The position numbers and the translations under genes were made by a program. Shown piece after piece: positions 7,581 to 16,373 of a stretch of 64,000 bases of DNA (position 1 is its first letter; each line of letters begins with the position of its first letter). The DNA lies in assembly GCF_016612865.1 (NCBI RefSeq), contig NZ_JAENZZ010000001.1, positions 496,001-560,000 on the forward strand. Direction: 5' to 3'. Under the pieces are notes generated by a model that did not search any database, was not told where the DNA came from, and worked only from the letters and a program-made list of their open reading frames with translations. The DNA is from Blastococcus sp. TML/M2B. GTDB taxonomy: Bacteria; Actinomycetota; Actinomycetes; Mycobacteriales; Geodermatophilaceae.

Positions 7581-9119
7581 TCAGCTGCCGAGGTGGCGGT
7601 AGCGGTGCAGCCGGGTGCGGAAGCGCTCGGTGTCGTCCCGGCCGAGCAGGCCGGCCAGCTCCTCGCCGAGCACGCGGCCCAGGCGCAGGCAGAACTCGGT
7701 CGGCTCGTCGGCGGCGTCCGGCCGCTCCGGGACGACGCGGTCCACGATCCCCGCGCGCCACAGGTCGGTGGCCCGGACCCCCTGCGCCTGCGCCATCTCG
7801 CCGGCGTGGTCGGTGTCGCGGTGCACGATCGCCGAGGCGCCTTCCGGCGGCAGCGGGCCCAGCCAGCCGTTGGCGGCCGCGAGCACCCGGTCGGCCGGCA
7901 CCAGCGCCAGCGCGCCACCGCCGGTGCCCTGGCCCAGCAGCACCGCCAGCGTCGGCGCCTGGAGCATCACCAGGTCCTGCAGGCAGCGCGCGATCTCGCC
8001 GGCCAGCCCGCCCTCCTCGGCCTCGCGCGACAGCGCGGCGCCGGGGGTGTCGATGAGCGTCACCAGCGGCAGTCGCAGCTCCTGCGCCAGGTGCATGCCG
8101 CGGCGCGCTTCGCGCAGCGCCGCCGGCCCCAGCGGCGCCGCCGTCGACTGGCCCCGCCGGTCCTGGCCGAGGACGACGCACGGCGCCCCGCCGAAACGGG
8201 CCAGCGCGAGCAGCAGGCCGGGGTCCTTCTCGCCGGCCCCGGTGCCCGAGAGCCCCACGATGTCGGTGGCCGCGGTGCGCAGCAGCCGGCGCACACCCGG
8301 CCGGTCGGTGCGGCGGGACGCCGTCACCACGTCCCACGCGGTGCGGCCGTCCTCGGGGTCGTCGCCGTCCGCGCCGTCGTCCGGACCCGGCCGGTCGGCC
8401 GAGGCGACGTCGACGTGCCAGGTCTGCCGCGCGGCGAGCACCCGCAGCGCCCGGTCGGCGACCTCGGCGATCTCGTCGTGCGGGACGACGGCGTCGATGA
8501 GCCCGTGCTCGGCCATGTTCTCCGCCGTCTGCACGCCCTCGGGGAAGCGCTCGCCGTAGAGCGACTCGTACACGCGCGGGCCCAGGAAGCCGATCGAGGC
8601 GCCCGGCTCGGCGATCGTCACGTGCCCCAGCGAGCCCCACGACGCCAGCACGCCGCCGAAGGTGGGGTTGCGCAGGTAGACCAGGTAGGGGAGCCCGGCC
8701 TGCTTGTGCCGCGCGATGGCCGCGGTGATGCCGATCATCTGCAGGAAGGCGACCGTGCCCTCCTGCATCCGGGTGCCCCCGGACACCGGCGCGGCCAGCA
8801 GCGGCAGCCCCTCGGCGGTCGCCCGCTCCACCGCGGCGATCAGCCGGTCGGCGGCGGCCACCCCGATCGAGCCCGCCAGGAAGCCGAACTCCCCGGCGAC
8901 GACGGCGACCCGCCGTCCGCGCAGCCGCCCCTCGCCGGTGATGATCGACTCGTCCTGCCGCGTCTTCTCCGCGGCGCGGCGCAGGTCGCGGGCGTAGCCC
9001 TCGTCGACCTCGCGCACCGGGATGGGGGAGTCCCAGGACTCCCACGACCCCGGGTCGAGCACCAGGTCGCGCAGGGCGCGGGCGTCCAGCCGCACGGGCT
9101 TCCCGTCGGGCGTGGTCAC
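7581..9119 (-). CDS. accDA: Acetyl-CoA carboxylase carboxyltransferase, fused beta-alpha subunits
   Basis: The 512-aa protein joins an AccD-like N-half (DEGYARDLRRAAEKTRQDESIITGEGRL, VAVVAGEFGFLAGSIG, PVSGGTRMQEG, PTFGGVLASWGSLGH) to an AccA-like C-half beginning near residue 270. The C-half contains LLRTAATDIVGLSGTGAGEKDP, LIDTPGAALSREAEEGGLAGEIA and GQGTGGGALALVPADRV. It transfers the carboxyl group from carboxybiotin to acetyl-CoA to give malonyl-CoA for fatty-acid synthesis. The N-terminal Cys4 zinc finger of free-standing AccD is absent. The GTG start overlaps the stop of the upstream cyclo-ligase gene (GTGA), which decides the start and indicates coupling. The exact acyl-CoA preference is not readable. 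Confidence 0.93.
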   Translation of the reverse strand: MTTPDGKPVRLDARALRDLVLDPGSWESWDSPIPVREVDEGYARDLRRAAEKTRQDESIITGEGRLRGRRVAVVAGEFGFLAGSIGVAAADRLIAAVERATAEGLPLLAAPVSGGTRMQEGTVAFLQMIGITAAIARHKQAGLPYLVYLRNPTFGGVLASWGSLGHVTIAEPGASIGFLGPRVYESLYGERFPEGVQTAENMAEHGLIDAVVPHDEIAEVADRALRVLAARQTWHVDVASADRPGPDDGADGDDPEDGRTAWDVVTASRRTDRPGVRRLLRTAATDIVGLSGTGAGEKDPGLLLALARFGGAPCVVLGQDRRGQSTAAPLGPAALREARRGMHLAQELRLPLVTLIDTPGAALSREAEEGGLAGEIARCLQDLVMLQAPTLAVLLGQGTGGGALALVPADRVLAAANGWLGPLPPEGASAIVHRDTDHAGEMAQAQGVRATDLWRAGIVDRVVPERPDAADEPTEFCLRLGRVLGEELAGLLGRDDTERFRTRLHRYRHLGS

Positions 9120-9727
9120 GTGGGCTCCGTTCGACGGGGGAGGTGCGGGCGGCTGATGATCTCCCACCCGCCCGTGGGGGTGACCACGGCGGTGACCCTG
9201 CGGTCGTGCGGCTCGGCGGGCAGGTCGTCGAGGAGTTCGCCGTCGAACACGACGGCGACGAGGACGGCGTCCGGCCGGGCGTGCGCCAGCGCGCGGTCGT
9301 AGTAGCCGCCGCCGCGGCCCAGCCGCACCCCGCTGCGGGACACCGCCAGCGCGGGGACGACGACGGCGTCCGCGGACCCGATCGCCTCCGGACCCAGCCG
9401 CGGGCCGACCGGCTCGAGCAGCCCGAACCGGCCCGGGGCCAGCCGGCCGTCGTGCTCGGCCCACGCCAGCTCGCGGCCCCGGACCACGGGCAGCAGCACC
9501 CGGGTGCCGGCTCCGGCGAGCTCGCCCGGCAGCCGCCCGTGCCCGGGCTCGACCGCCTCCGGCACGTGCGCCGCGACCGTGCGCGCCGTCGCGAGCCCCG
9601 TCCGCAGCGCGGCCGCCACGGCGGTCGCCGCCCGCTCGCGCTCGGCCGCAGGCCGGGCCCGGCGCGCGGCGAGCAGCCGGGCCCGCAGCGCGGCCTTGGC
9701 CGGCACCACGTCGTCGGCAGGAGGCAT
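9116..9727 (-). CDS. 5-formyltetrahydrofolate cyclo-ligase
   Basis: The 203-residue protein fits the 5-FCL/MTHFS family: an N-terminal basic helix (KAALRARLLAARRAR), RVLLPVV, and the diagnostic GVRLGRGGGYYDR near residue 140, followed by VFDGELLDDLPAEPHDRRV. It converts 5-formyl-THF to 5,10-methenyl-THF with ATP in the cytosol. It is divergent from galU with only 27 bases between the start codons, so the two promoters must overlap the neighbouring coding regions. Its last bases form the start of accDA. In mycobacteria the 5-FCL gene also lies next to galU. Confidence 0.94.
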   Translation of the reverse strand: MPPADDVVPAKAALRARLLAARRARPAAERERAATAVAAALRTGLATARTVAAHVPEAVEPGHGRLPGELAGAGTRVLLPVVRGRELAWAEHDGRLAPGRFGLLEPVGPRLGPEAIGSADAVVVPALAVSRSGVRLGRGGGYYDRALAHARPDAVLVAVVFDGELLDDLPAEPHDRRVTAVVTPTGGWEIISRPHLPRRTEPT

Positions 9728-9754
9728 CCCGGCAGGCTAGCTAGGCTGCCCGCC

Positions 9755-10687
9755 ATGACCAGCCCGGGCGCCCGACCTGCACGCAAGGCCGTCATCCCCG
9801 TCGCGGGGATGGGCACGCGCTTCCTCCCCGCCACCAAGGCGGTGCCAAAGGAGCTCCTGCCGGTCGTCGACCGCCCGGCGCTGCAGTACATCGTCGAGGA
9901 GGCCGCCCGCGCGGGCCTGCCCGAGGTGCTCATGGTGACCGGCCGCAACAAGGGCGCCATCGAGGACTTCTTCGACAGCACCCCCGAGCTGGAGACGGCG
10001 CTGGAGAAGAAGGGCGACGCGGCCCGGCTGGACGCCGTCCGCTCCTCCACCGACGTCGCGCAGGTGCACTTCGTGCGGCAGGGCGAGGCCCGCGGCCTCG
10101 GGCACGCCGTCCTGCAGGCGGCGGCGTTCGTCGGCGACGAGCCGTTCGCGGTCCTGCTCGGCGACGACCTCATCGACGAGCGCGACCACCTGCTCGAGCA
10201 GATGCTCGCGGTGCAGGCCGAGCACGGCGGCTCGGTCATCGCGCTGCTCGACGTCGGCATGGAGAACATCGACAAGTACGGCGCGGTCGCCGTCGAGCCC
10301 GGCTCGCAGCCGGCCCTCGACGGGGACGAGGTCGTCGCCGTCACCGGGCTGGTCGAGAAGCCGCCGGTCGAGGAGGCGCCGAGCAGCCTGGCGATCATCG
10401 GCCGCTACGTGCTGGCCCCCGAGGTCTTCGCCGTGCTCCGCGAGACCGAGCCCGGCCGCGGCGGGGAGATCCAGCTGACCGACGCGCTGGCCACCCTCGT
10501 GGCCCGCGGCGAGCCGGTCCACGGCGTCGTGTTCAGCGGCCGCCGGTACGACACCGGCGACAAGCTGGACTACCTCAAGGCGGTCGTCCGCCTCGCCGCC
10601 GAGCGCGACGACCTGGGCCCCGCGCTGCGCTCCTGGCTGCGCGAGTTCGTCGGCGAGCTGCCCGCCGAGGGCGCGTCGCCGGCCTGA
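9755..10687 (+). CDS. galU: UTP-glucose-1-phosphate uridylyltransferase GalU
   Basis: The 310-aa nucleotidyltransferase has the GalU signature GMGTRFLPATKAVPKELLP, then RPALQYIVEEA, LGDDLID, LVEKPP and GGEIQLTDAL. It makes UDP-glucose from UTP and glucose-1-phosphate, the donor for many glycans, including probably the exopolysaccharide encoded 24 kb downstream. A TAGGCT (-10-like) hexamer ends seven bases before the ATG, which suggests a leaderless transcript. It precedes glp-rimJ-glpR, an order shared with mycobacteria. Confidence 0.97.
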   Translation: MTSPGARPARKAVIPVAGMGTRFLPATKAVPKELLPVVDRPALQYIVEEAARAGLPEVLMVTGRNKGAIEDFFDSTPELETALEKKGDAARLDAVRSSTDVAQVHFVRQGEARGLGHAVLQAAAFVGDEPFAVLLGDDLIDERDHLLEQMLAVQAEHGGSVIALLDVGMENIDKYGAVAVEPGSQPALDGDEVVAVTGLVEKPPVEEAPSSLAIIGRYVLAPEVFAVLRETEPGRGGEIQLTDALATLVARGEPVHGVVFSGRRYDTGDKLDYLKAVVRLAAERDDLGPALRSWLREFVGELPAEGASPA

Positions 10688-10817
10688 CCGGGGCTCCCAG
10701 GGGGCACCATCGGACGGCGGGGTTCCGCGCCGGCCCCCGATCGGGGCCCGCGGTGCCGCGCGGAGCCGGTGCCGCCGAACGGCGGACGGCACGGCGGAAC
10801 GGGTGGTGAGGGTGGGG

Positions 10818-12225
10818 ATGACCGGCAGGATCGACGGCGCCGAGGGCACGGGCGACGCGTCCCAGGGCTACCGGGACACCCAGTTCGTCGACGGTCCCGT
10901 GCGCCCGCCGGCGGGCGACCTGCCCCCGCTGCCGACGCCGCGCGCCGTCGTCGAGGGCCCGATCCCGCTGCCGCCGGCCGAGTCCGTCCCGCTGTCGGTG
11001 ATCTGCACCGTCGAGCGGCACCTCGACGAGATCCTGGCCAGCGTCCCCCAACCCGACCCCATCGAGCTCGCGGTGCTCGACGCGCAGGGCCTGCTCTGCG
11101 CGGAGGAGGTCATCAGCCAGCGGGCGCTCCCGGCCTTCGACCAGGCCGCGCTCGACGGCTACGCCGTCCGGGCCGAGGACGTCGCCGGCGCCCGCCTGTC
11201 GGCGCCGGTCCCGCTCGCGGTCGTGGGGGAGAGCGTCGCCGGCGCGGGCGTCCCCGCCACCATCGGGCCGGGCCTGGCCTACCGGGTCACCGCCGGCGCG
11301 ATGCTGCCCACCGGTGCCGACGTCGTCGTCCCCGCGGTGTGGACCGACCAGGGCGCGGTGCGCGTCGAGGTGCTCGCGGGCCCGCCGGTGGGGGGCTACG
11401 TGCGCCGCACGGGGGACGACGTCGCCCCGGGCGACCCCGCCGTCCAGGTCGGGACGCCGATCGGCCCCGCCCAGATCAGCCGTGCTCGCCGCCGTCGGCC
11501 GCGAGCGCGTGCTCGTCCGGCCGCGGCCGCGCATCGCCGTCCTGTGCGCCGGGCCGGAGCTCGTGGACATCGGGACGGCGCCGGCCCCGGGCCAGGTCGT
11601 CGACGTCAACAGCTACGCCCTCGCCGCGGCCGCCCGCGACGCCGGCGCCGAGGCCTACCGCTCCGGGATCCTGCCCGCCGACCGGCGCCGGCTGACCGAG
11701 GTGCTGGAGAGCCAGCTGCTGCGCAGCGACCTGGTGCTCATCGCCGGGACGTTCGGACCGGGCGCGTTCGACGTCGTCCAGGAGGTGCTCGCCGAGCTGG
11801 GCGAGATGCAGTTCCGCCAGGTGACGATGCACCCCGGCCCGGTGCAGGGCTTCGGCCGGCTGGGCCGCGACCGCGTCCCGGTCATCTGCGTGCCGGGGGA
11901 GCCGGTGGCCGCCCTGGTCGCCTTCGAGGTGTTCGTGCGCCCGGCGATCCGGCTGATGCTGGGCAAGCGCCAGCTGTTCCGCCGCACCGTGCAGGCCGTG
12001 GCGGGCCAGGCGCTGGTCTCCCCGCTGGGCTACCGGCAGTACCTGCACGGCACGGTCATGCGGCACCCCGACGGCGGGTACGTCGTCGAACCGGTGGGTG
12101 ACGGCACCGACGCGCTGCTGGCCCGCATGGCGCGGGCCAACTGCCTCATCGTGGTCGACGAGGACGTCACCGAGGTCGCCGCGGGCGGCCTGGTCACGGT
12201 CATGCCGCTGCTCCTCGGGGGCTGA
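10818..12225 (+). pseudogene. glp: Gephyrin-like molybdotransferase Glp (MoeA family), split by a one-base insertion
   Basis: The first frame encodes a long N-terminal extension and then the MoeA-like start (CTVERHLDEIL, LPAFDQAALDGYAVRAEDV, GAMLPTGADVVVP, GYVRRTGDDVAPGD). At about 11480 one extra C shifts the frame. The rest (VLAAVGRERVLVRPRPRIAVL, VDVNSYALA, MHPGPVQGFG, VPGEPVAALVAFEVFVRP) continues to 12225. Canonical MoeA loops are altered: CAGPEL replaces STGDEL, IAGTFGPGAFDVV replaces the TGGVSVGDYD loop, and PGEP replaces PGNP. This fits Glp, a division-linked MoeA paralogue of actinobacteria, better than a molybdenum-cofactor enzyme. GTG 10803 is an alternative start. Confidence 0.82.
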
Positions 12226-12226
12226 C

Positions 12227-12844
12227 CTGGACCCCGCGCTGCACCCGGGCTGGCCCGCGCGGCTGGCGTGGGGGCCGGTCGAGCTGGAGCCGCTGCGCCG
12301 CCGCGACGCGGGGGAGTGGAGCCGGCTGCGCTCGGCGAACGAGGACTGGCTGCGGCCCTGGGAACCGACGTCGGCGCAGTCCTGGGGGGTGCGGCACAGC
12401 CCGGCGGCCTACCGCGCGATGCGGGCCGCGCTGGCGCGGCGGGCGCGGGCCGGGATCACCCTGCCGTTCGCCATCCGGGTCGAGGGCCGGCTGGCCGGCC
12501 AGGTGACGGTGGACAACGTCGTCCGGGGCGCGCTGCGCTCGGGCTGGCTCGGCTACTGGATCGACCGGGAGGTGGCCGGCCGCGGCATGGCCTCGCTCGC
12601 CGTCGCCCTGGTGTGCGACCACGCCTTCGGACCGGTCGGATTGCACCGGCTGCAAGCCGACATCCGCCCGGAGAACGGGCCCAGCCAGAGGCTCGTGGAG
12701 CGCCTCGGCTTCACCCGCGAGGGCGTGCTGCGCCGCTACCTGGACATCGACGGGGAGTGGCGGGACCACCTGGCCTACGCGCTGCTCGCCGACGACCTGC
12801 CCGGCGGCGCGCTCGCGCGCTGGCGGGACCGCGCGGGCCGCTGA
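12227..12844 (+). CDS. rimJ: GNAT-family N-acetyltransferase, RimJ/RimL type
   Basis: The protein of about 205 residues has the RimJ layout: PVELEPLRRRDAGEWSRLR, then LPFAIRVEGRLAGQVTVDNV, LGYWIDREVAGRGMASLAVALVCDHAF, LHRLQADIRPENGPSQRLVERLGF and a C-terminal WRDHLAYALLADD. The acetyl-CoA loop is VAGRGMA. The family acetylates N-terminal amino groups (ribosomal protein S5 for RimJ) or small amines. Position between glp and glpR matches the mycobacterial order. No ATG, GTG or TTG precedes the conserved N-terminus without a 127-base overlap into glp, so CTG at 12227 is the best start; this is uncertain. Confidence 0.85.
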   Translation: MDPALHPGWPARLAWGPVELEPLRRRDAGEWSRLRSANEDWLRPWEPTSAQSWGVRHSPAAYRAMRAALARRARAGITLPFAIRVEGRLAGQVTVDNVVRGALRSGWLGYWIDREVAGRGMASLAVALVCDHAFGPVGLHRLQADIRPENGPSQRLVERLGFTREGVLRRYLDIDGEWRDHLAYALLADDLPGGALARWRDRAGR

Positions 12845-13022
12845 GCCCGCGCCGATAGCACGCGGCCGGGACGGTCACCGCCTCTCCCGTGTCGACACGC
12901 CGCGGCGCCGTCACACCAGTCACACGACCGATCAGCGACACGCCGCGCGCCTCCCTCGTTCGGAGGGGGCGTCTGCATAACCTCGCCCTCGCGAGTGACT
13001 CATGTGACAGGTGGTGTTCGAA

Positions 13023-13730
13023 ATGGGATCAGGCGTGCTGCTGGCAGCTCTGGTCGTCCTCTGGTTCGTCGTGCTGGTGCCCATGGTGGTGACCCGCGGC
13101 GACGCGCAGGACGACCGGACCGGGCGTGCCGATTCCGGGCGGACGCTGCAGCGGCGCCGCGCGGCGGACCCGGTGGTGCACGCGGAGACCGAGCGGGTGT
13201 CCATCGACCGCACGGCCCTGCTCACCAGCGGTGAGCTGAAGGTCGACGTGCACGCGCTGCGCCGCCGCACCCTCGGTGGGCTGGTCGCCCTCGCGCTCGT
13301 CGCGCTGGTCGGCGCCGTCGTCTACAGCCCCTGGCTGTGGACCGTGCAGGTCGTCCTCGACCTCGCAGTCGTCGGCTACGTGCTGGTGCTGCGCAAGGTG
13401 GCCCGCCGCGAGCGGCTCGCCGCCCGTCGCGCCGCCCGGGCCGCCGCCCGCGAGGCACTGCGGACCGCGGCCCGCCCCGCACCGGTCGCCGCCCCCGCGC
13501 CGCGCACCGCCCCCGAGGTGCACGAGACGGTCGCCGCCGAGGCGCTGCCGGAGCTGCCGCACCCCAGCGTCCCGCTCGCGCCGGTCGCCCAGTTCCGCGG
13601 CCGCGTGGTCGCCGCCCGCACGCCGGCTCCGGTCGGCTGGCAGAACAGCGCCGTCGTCGGGCTCGACGACGACGACCTCGGTTTCGCCGACATCGACGAG
13701 TACCAGCCGCGCCGGGTGGCCAACCTCTGA
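13023..13730 (+). CDS. glpR: Glp receptor GlpR / SepX-like cell-division membrane protein
   Basis: The 235-aa membrane protein begins with an N-terminal TM segment (GVLLAALVVLWFVVLVPMVV). A charged cytosolic stretch with QRRRAADP follows, then two hydrophobic segments (about residues 83-125: LVALALVALVGAVVYSPWLWTVQVV, LAVVGYVLVL), a basic region (RKVARRERLAARRAARAAAREAL) and a long Ala/Pro-rich tail. The gene order glp-rimJ-glpR and the LVP-type N-terminal anchor identify it with the actinobacterial GlpR/SepX proteins, which tether Glp and division proteins to the membrane. The ATG at 13023 is preferred because AGGTGG lies nine bases upstream; GTG 13011 is possible. Confidence 0.75.
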   Translation: MGSGVLLAALVVLWFVVLVPMVVTRGDAQDDRTGRADSGRTLQRRRAADPVVHAETERVSIDRTALLTSGELKVDVHALRRRTLGGLVALALVALVGAVVYSPWLWTVQVVLDLAVVGYVLVLRKVARRERLAARRAARAAAREALRTAARPAPVAAPAPRTAPEVHETVAAEALPELPHPSVPLAPVAQFRGRVVAARTPAPVGWQNSAVVGLDDDDLGFADIDEYQPRRVANL

Positions 13731-13810
13731 GGCACCCGCCGTCCCCGGCTCGCCGCTGCCGCCCCGGTGGTGGCACCGGCGAGCCGGGGCGGTAAGCTGG
13801 CATCGCGTAA

Positions 13811-13884
13811 GGGGCTGTGGCGCAGTCCGGTAGCGCACCTCGTTCGCATCGAGGGGGTCAGGGGTTCAACTCCCCTCAGCTCCA
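13811..13884 (+). tRNA. tRNA-Ala (anticodon CGC)
   Basis: The full cloverleaf can be drawn. The acceptor GGGGCTG pairs with CAGCTCC (one G-T). The D-stem is GCGC/GCGC, the anticodon stem CCTCG/CGAGG with loop TTCGCAT, and the T-stem AGGGG/CCCCT with loop TTCAACT. The discriminator is A. Anticodon CGC reads GCG alanine codons, abundant in this genome. CCA is not encoded (ACCCA follows). Confidence 0.97.
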
Positions 13885-13898
13885 CCCATTACGCCATG

Positions 13899-13928
13899 AA
13901 CGCCGTCGGGCCTCCGCCCGGCGGCGTT
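13899..13928 (+). terminator. Hairpin after tRNA-Ala
   Basis: The arms AACGCCG and CGGCGTT are extended inward by GGGC/GCCC around a four-base loop (CTCC). It starts 15 bases after the tRNA and lies just before the 3' end of the convergent enoyl-CoA hydratase gene, so it can serve both. No T-run follows beyond TTCG. Confidence 0.6.
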
Positions 13929-13945
13929 CGTGCGTTCCGGCCCGC

Positions 13946-14740
13946 TCAGGTCGCGCTGCGGAAGTCTGCCCGGCGCTTCTCGACGAAGGCCCGCACGCCC
14001 TCGCGGCCCTCCGGGTCGTCGGCGGACTCGGCGATCAGCTGCGCCTCGTCGTCCAGCTGCTCCTCGAGGGTGCGCGTGGCGGCCTTCCGCACCAGCGCCC
14101 GCGTCCGGACCATCGCGCGGATCGGTCCGTTTGCGATCTCCGCGGCCAGCGCCTCGGCCGTCGACCGCAGCTCCTCGTCCTCGACCAGGCGCGCCACCAG
14201 CCCGGTGAGGTGCGCCTCGGCGGCGGTGAGCGAGCCGTTGCTCAGCAGGATGTCCAGTGCCCGCGGGGCGCCGAGCGAGCGGCTGAGCGCCCACGAGGTG
14301 CCGCCGTCCGGGGTGAAGCCGATCGCGCCGTACGCGGGGCGGATCTTCGTCGTCCGCGCGCAGACGACCAGGTCGCAGGCCCCGATCAGCCCGACACCGG
14401 CCCCGGCGACGGCGCCCTGCACCCCGGCGACCACCGGCACGGGGCTGTGGAGGATCGCGCGGATCACCTCGTGCCAGTCGTGCGCCAGCTGCCCCACGAA
14501 CGGTCCCGGGTCGTCGGCTCCGGCGAAGGAGCCGACGTCACCGCCGACGCAGAAGCGCGGCCCGTTGCCCAGCAGCAGGATCACCCGGGTGTCCTCCGGG
14601 CGGGCGGCCAGCGCAGCCAGCAACTCGGCGGCGAGGGCCGGGGTGAGGGCGTTGCCGGTCTCGGGCCGGTCCAGGGTGATCCGCCAGACGTCGCCGTCCA
14701 CGGCGGTCAGCACGGAGGGGCGGTCGGGCGCGTCGGTCAT
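13946..14740 (-). CDS. Enoyl-CoA hydratase/isomerase family protein
   Basis: The 264-aa crotonase-fold protein contains WRITLDRPETGNALTPALAAELLAAL, the oxyanion-hole segment RFCVGGDVGSFA, the conserved GAVAGAGVGLIGACDLVVC, and the later TPDGGTSWALSRSLGAPRALDILLSN. The C-terminal helices (RTLEEQLDDEAQLIAESADDPEGREGVRAFVEKRRADF) are typical. It acts on CoA thioesters in the cytosol, probably hydration or isomerisation in beta-oxidation-like catabolism. The catalytic Glu pattern does not allow a specific substrate to be named. It is transcribed alone, convergent with the tRNA. Confidence 0.93.
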   Translation of the reverse strand: MTDAPDRPSVLTAVDGDVWRITLDRPETGNALTPALAAELLAALAARPEDTRVILLLGNGPRFCVGGDVGSFAGADDPGPFVGQLAHDWHEVIRAILHSPVPVVAGVQGAVAGAGVGLIGACDLVVCARTTKIRPAYGAIGFTPDGGTSWALSRSLGAPRALDILLSNGSLTAAEAHLTGLVARLVEDEELRSTAEALAAEIANGPIRAMVRTRALVRKAATRTLEEQLDDEAQLIAESADDPEGREGVRAFVEKRRADFRSAT

Positions 14741-14799
14741 CGTCGTCCTCTCCCGGGGAGTGGTCACCGCCACGGTAGGGGCGTGCGGCGGCCGTCGCC

Positions 14800-16320
14800 T
14801 CAGAACCAGGACGGGAACCACATGCGCCGCAGCCACTCCGCGTTGCTGAGCGGCTCCCCGGTGAGCACCGGCAGGAAGAAGACGAACGTGGCCGCGACCA
14901 CCGCCACGTAGAGGCAGACGACCGCCAGGCCGACGGTGCGCCGCTGCCCCTGCCGGGGGCCGATGACGTCCTGCAGCAGCAGCGTGATCGCCAGCACGAG
15001 GAAGGGGACGACGGGTGCGAGGTAGAAGATGAACATCGTGCGGTCGGTGTTGACCAGCCAGGTCAGCCAGCCCGCGGCGATCGCCGTCGTCGCCACCCCG
15101 GCGGCCGGGTCGCGCCGGGCCACCACCCGCCAGAGGAGCCAGACCATCGCGGGCACGAAGAGGAACCACAGCGTCGGCGTGCCGACCATGAGCATGTAGC
15201 GCACCACCGGCTCGCCGGCGTCGTCGGTGAGGCCCTGCGGGTTCCACAGCAGGATCGGCCGGCCGTTGACCAGCCACGACCACGGGCCCGACTCCCACGG
15301 GTGCGGCGTCGACAGGCCGTTGTGGAAGCGCAGCCACTCGGCGTGCTGGTGCCACAGCGAGCGCAGCGCGTCGGGGACGAAGGGGAACGCGGTGTCCGGG
15401 TTCTGCTGGGCCCACGCCTTGCCCTGCGAGGACTCGCCGAGGAACCACCCGGTGAAGCTGGCCAGGTAGGTGAGCACCGGGACCGCCGCCAGCGCCCACA
15501 GCCCGCCGGGCAGGCCGTACCGGGCGGCGGCGCGGGTGGGTGTGCGCGAGCCGGCGTCCCGCCAGGCCGCGCGGTCCCAGAACATCGAGAGGACGGCGAA
15601 GAACACCAGGAACCAGATGCCGCTCCACTTGACCGCGCAGGCGCAGCCGAAGAGGAACCCGGCGGCGATCCGCCAGCCGCGCGGGCCGAGGCGGAACCCG
15701 CCGGCCGCCCGCTCGCCCGCGACGCGGATCCGCGCCCGCACCCGGTCGCGGTCGACCACCAGGCAGGCGACCGCCGAGACGACGAAGACCTGCAGGAAGA
15801 TGTCGAGCAGGCCGATCCGGGACAGGCTGAACGAGAAGCCGTCGAGCGCCAGCAGCAGGCCGGCGAGCAGCCCCAGCAGCGTCGAGCCGGTGAGCCGCCG
15901 CGCCAGCCGGACCAGGACGACGACGGCGATCGAGCCGGCGACCGCGCTCGGGAGGCGCCAGCCGAACGAGTCGTTGCCGAACAGCGCCTCGCCGACGGCG
16001 ATCAGCCACTTCCCGAGCGGCGGGTGGACGATGAAGGTGTAGCCGCGGTTGTACTCGTAGCCCCAGCGCAGCAGCTCCGCGGCCTCGGGCGGGTAGTAGG
16101 CCTCGTCGAACAACCGGTCGGCGGGGTAGCGGATGCCGACGAGCCGGCTGCACAGCGTGAGCGCACCCAGCAGGCCGGTGAGCAGCCAGGACAGCCGCGT
16201 GTCCCGGGGCAGGGGCGGGGTGCGGTCGCGGCGCGGGCGCAGCAGCCGGCCGCAGCGGGCGGCGTCCGGGGTGGGCCGGGAGGCCTCGTGCTCCTCCCGC
16301 TCGGGTGCCAGCAGCGCCAT
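14800..16320 (-). CDS. pmt: Dolichyl-phosphate-mannose-protein mannosyltransferase (Pmt)
   Basis: The 506-residue polytopic membrane protein of the GT39 family carries the first-loop acidic motif RLFDEAYYPPEA (about residue 68) and HPPLGKWLIAVGEALFG. It has repeated hydrophobic segments and ends in LSNAEWLRRMWFPSWF. The family transfers mannose from polyprenyl-phosphate-mannose to Ser/Thr of secreted proteins during Sec export, the actinobacterial O-mannosylation system. The Thr/Ser-rich surface proteins encoded in this window are plausible targets (inference). It is divergent from rsmI, as in mycobacteria. A TACCCT box seven bases before the ATG suggests a leaderless transcript. Confidence 0.95.
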   Translation of the reverse strand: MALLAPEREEHEASRPTPDAARCGRLLRPRRDRTPPLPRDTRLSWLLTGLLGALTLCSRLVGIRYPADRLFDEAYYPPEAAELLRWGYEYNRGYTFIVHPPLGKWLIAVGEALFGNDSFGWRLPSAVAGSIAVVVLVRLARRLTGSTLLGLLAGLLLALDGFSFSLSRIGLLDIFLQVFVVSAVACLVVDRDRVRARIRVAGERAAGGFRLGPRGWRIAAGFLFGCACAVKWSGIWFLVFFAVLSMFWDRAAWRDAGSRTPTRAAARYGLPGGLWALAAVPVLTYLASFTGWFLGESSQGKAWAQQNPDTAFPFVPDALRSLWHQHAEWLRFHNGLSTPHPWESGPWSWLVNGRPILLWNPQGLTDDAGEPVVRYMLMVGTPTLWFLFVPAMVWLLWRVVARRDPAAGVATTAIAAGWLTWLVNTDRTMFIFYLAPVVPFLVLAITLLLQDVIGPRQGQRRTVGLAVVCLYVAVVAATFVFFLPVLTGEPLSNAEWLRRMWFPSWF

Positions 16321-16373
16321 GCCGGCCAGGGTAGGTGGGTCGCCGGCTCGGCCCGCCGTGACAGGCTGCCGGG

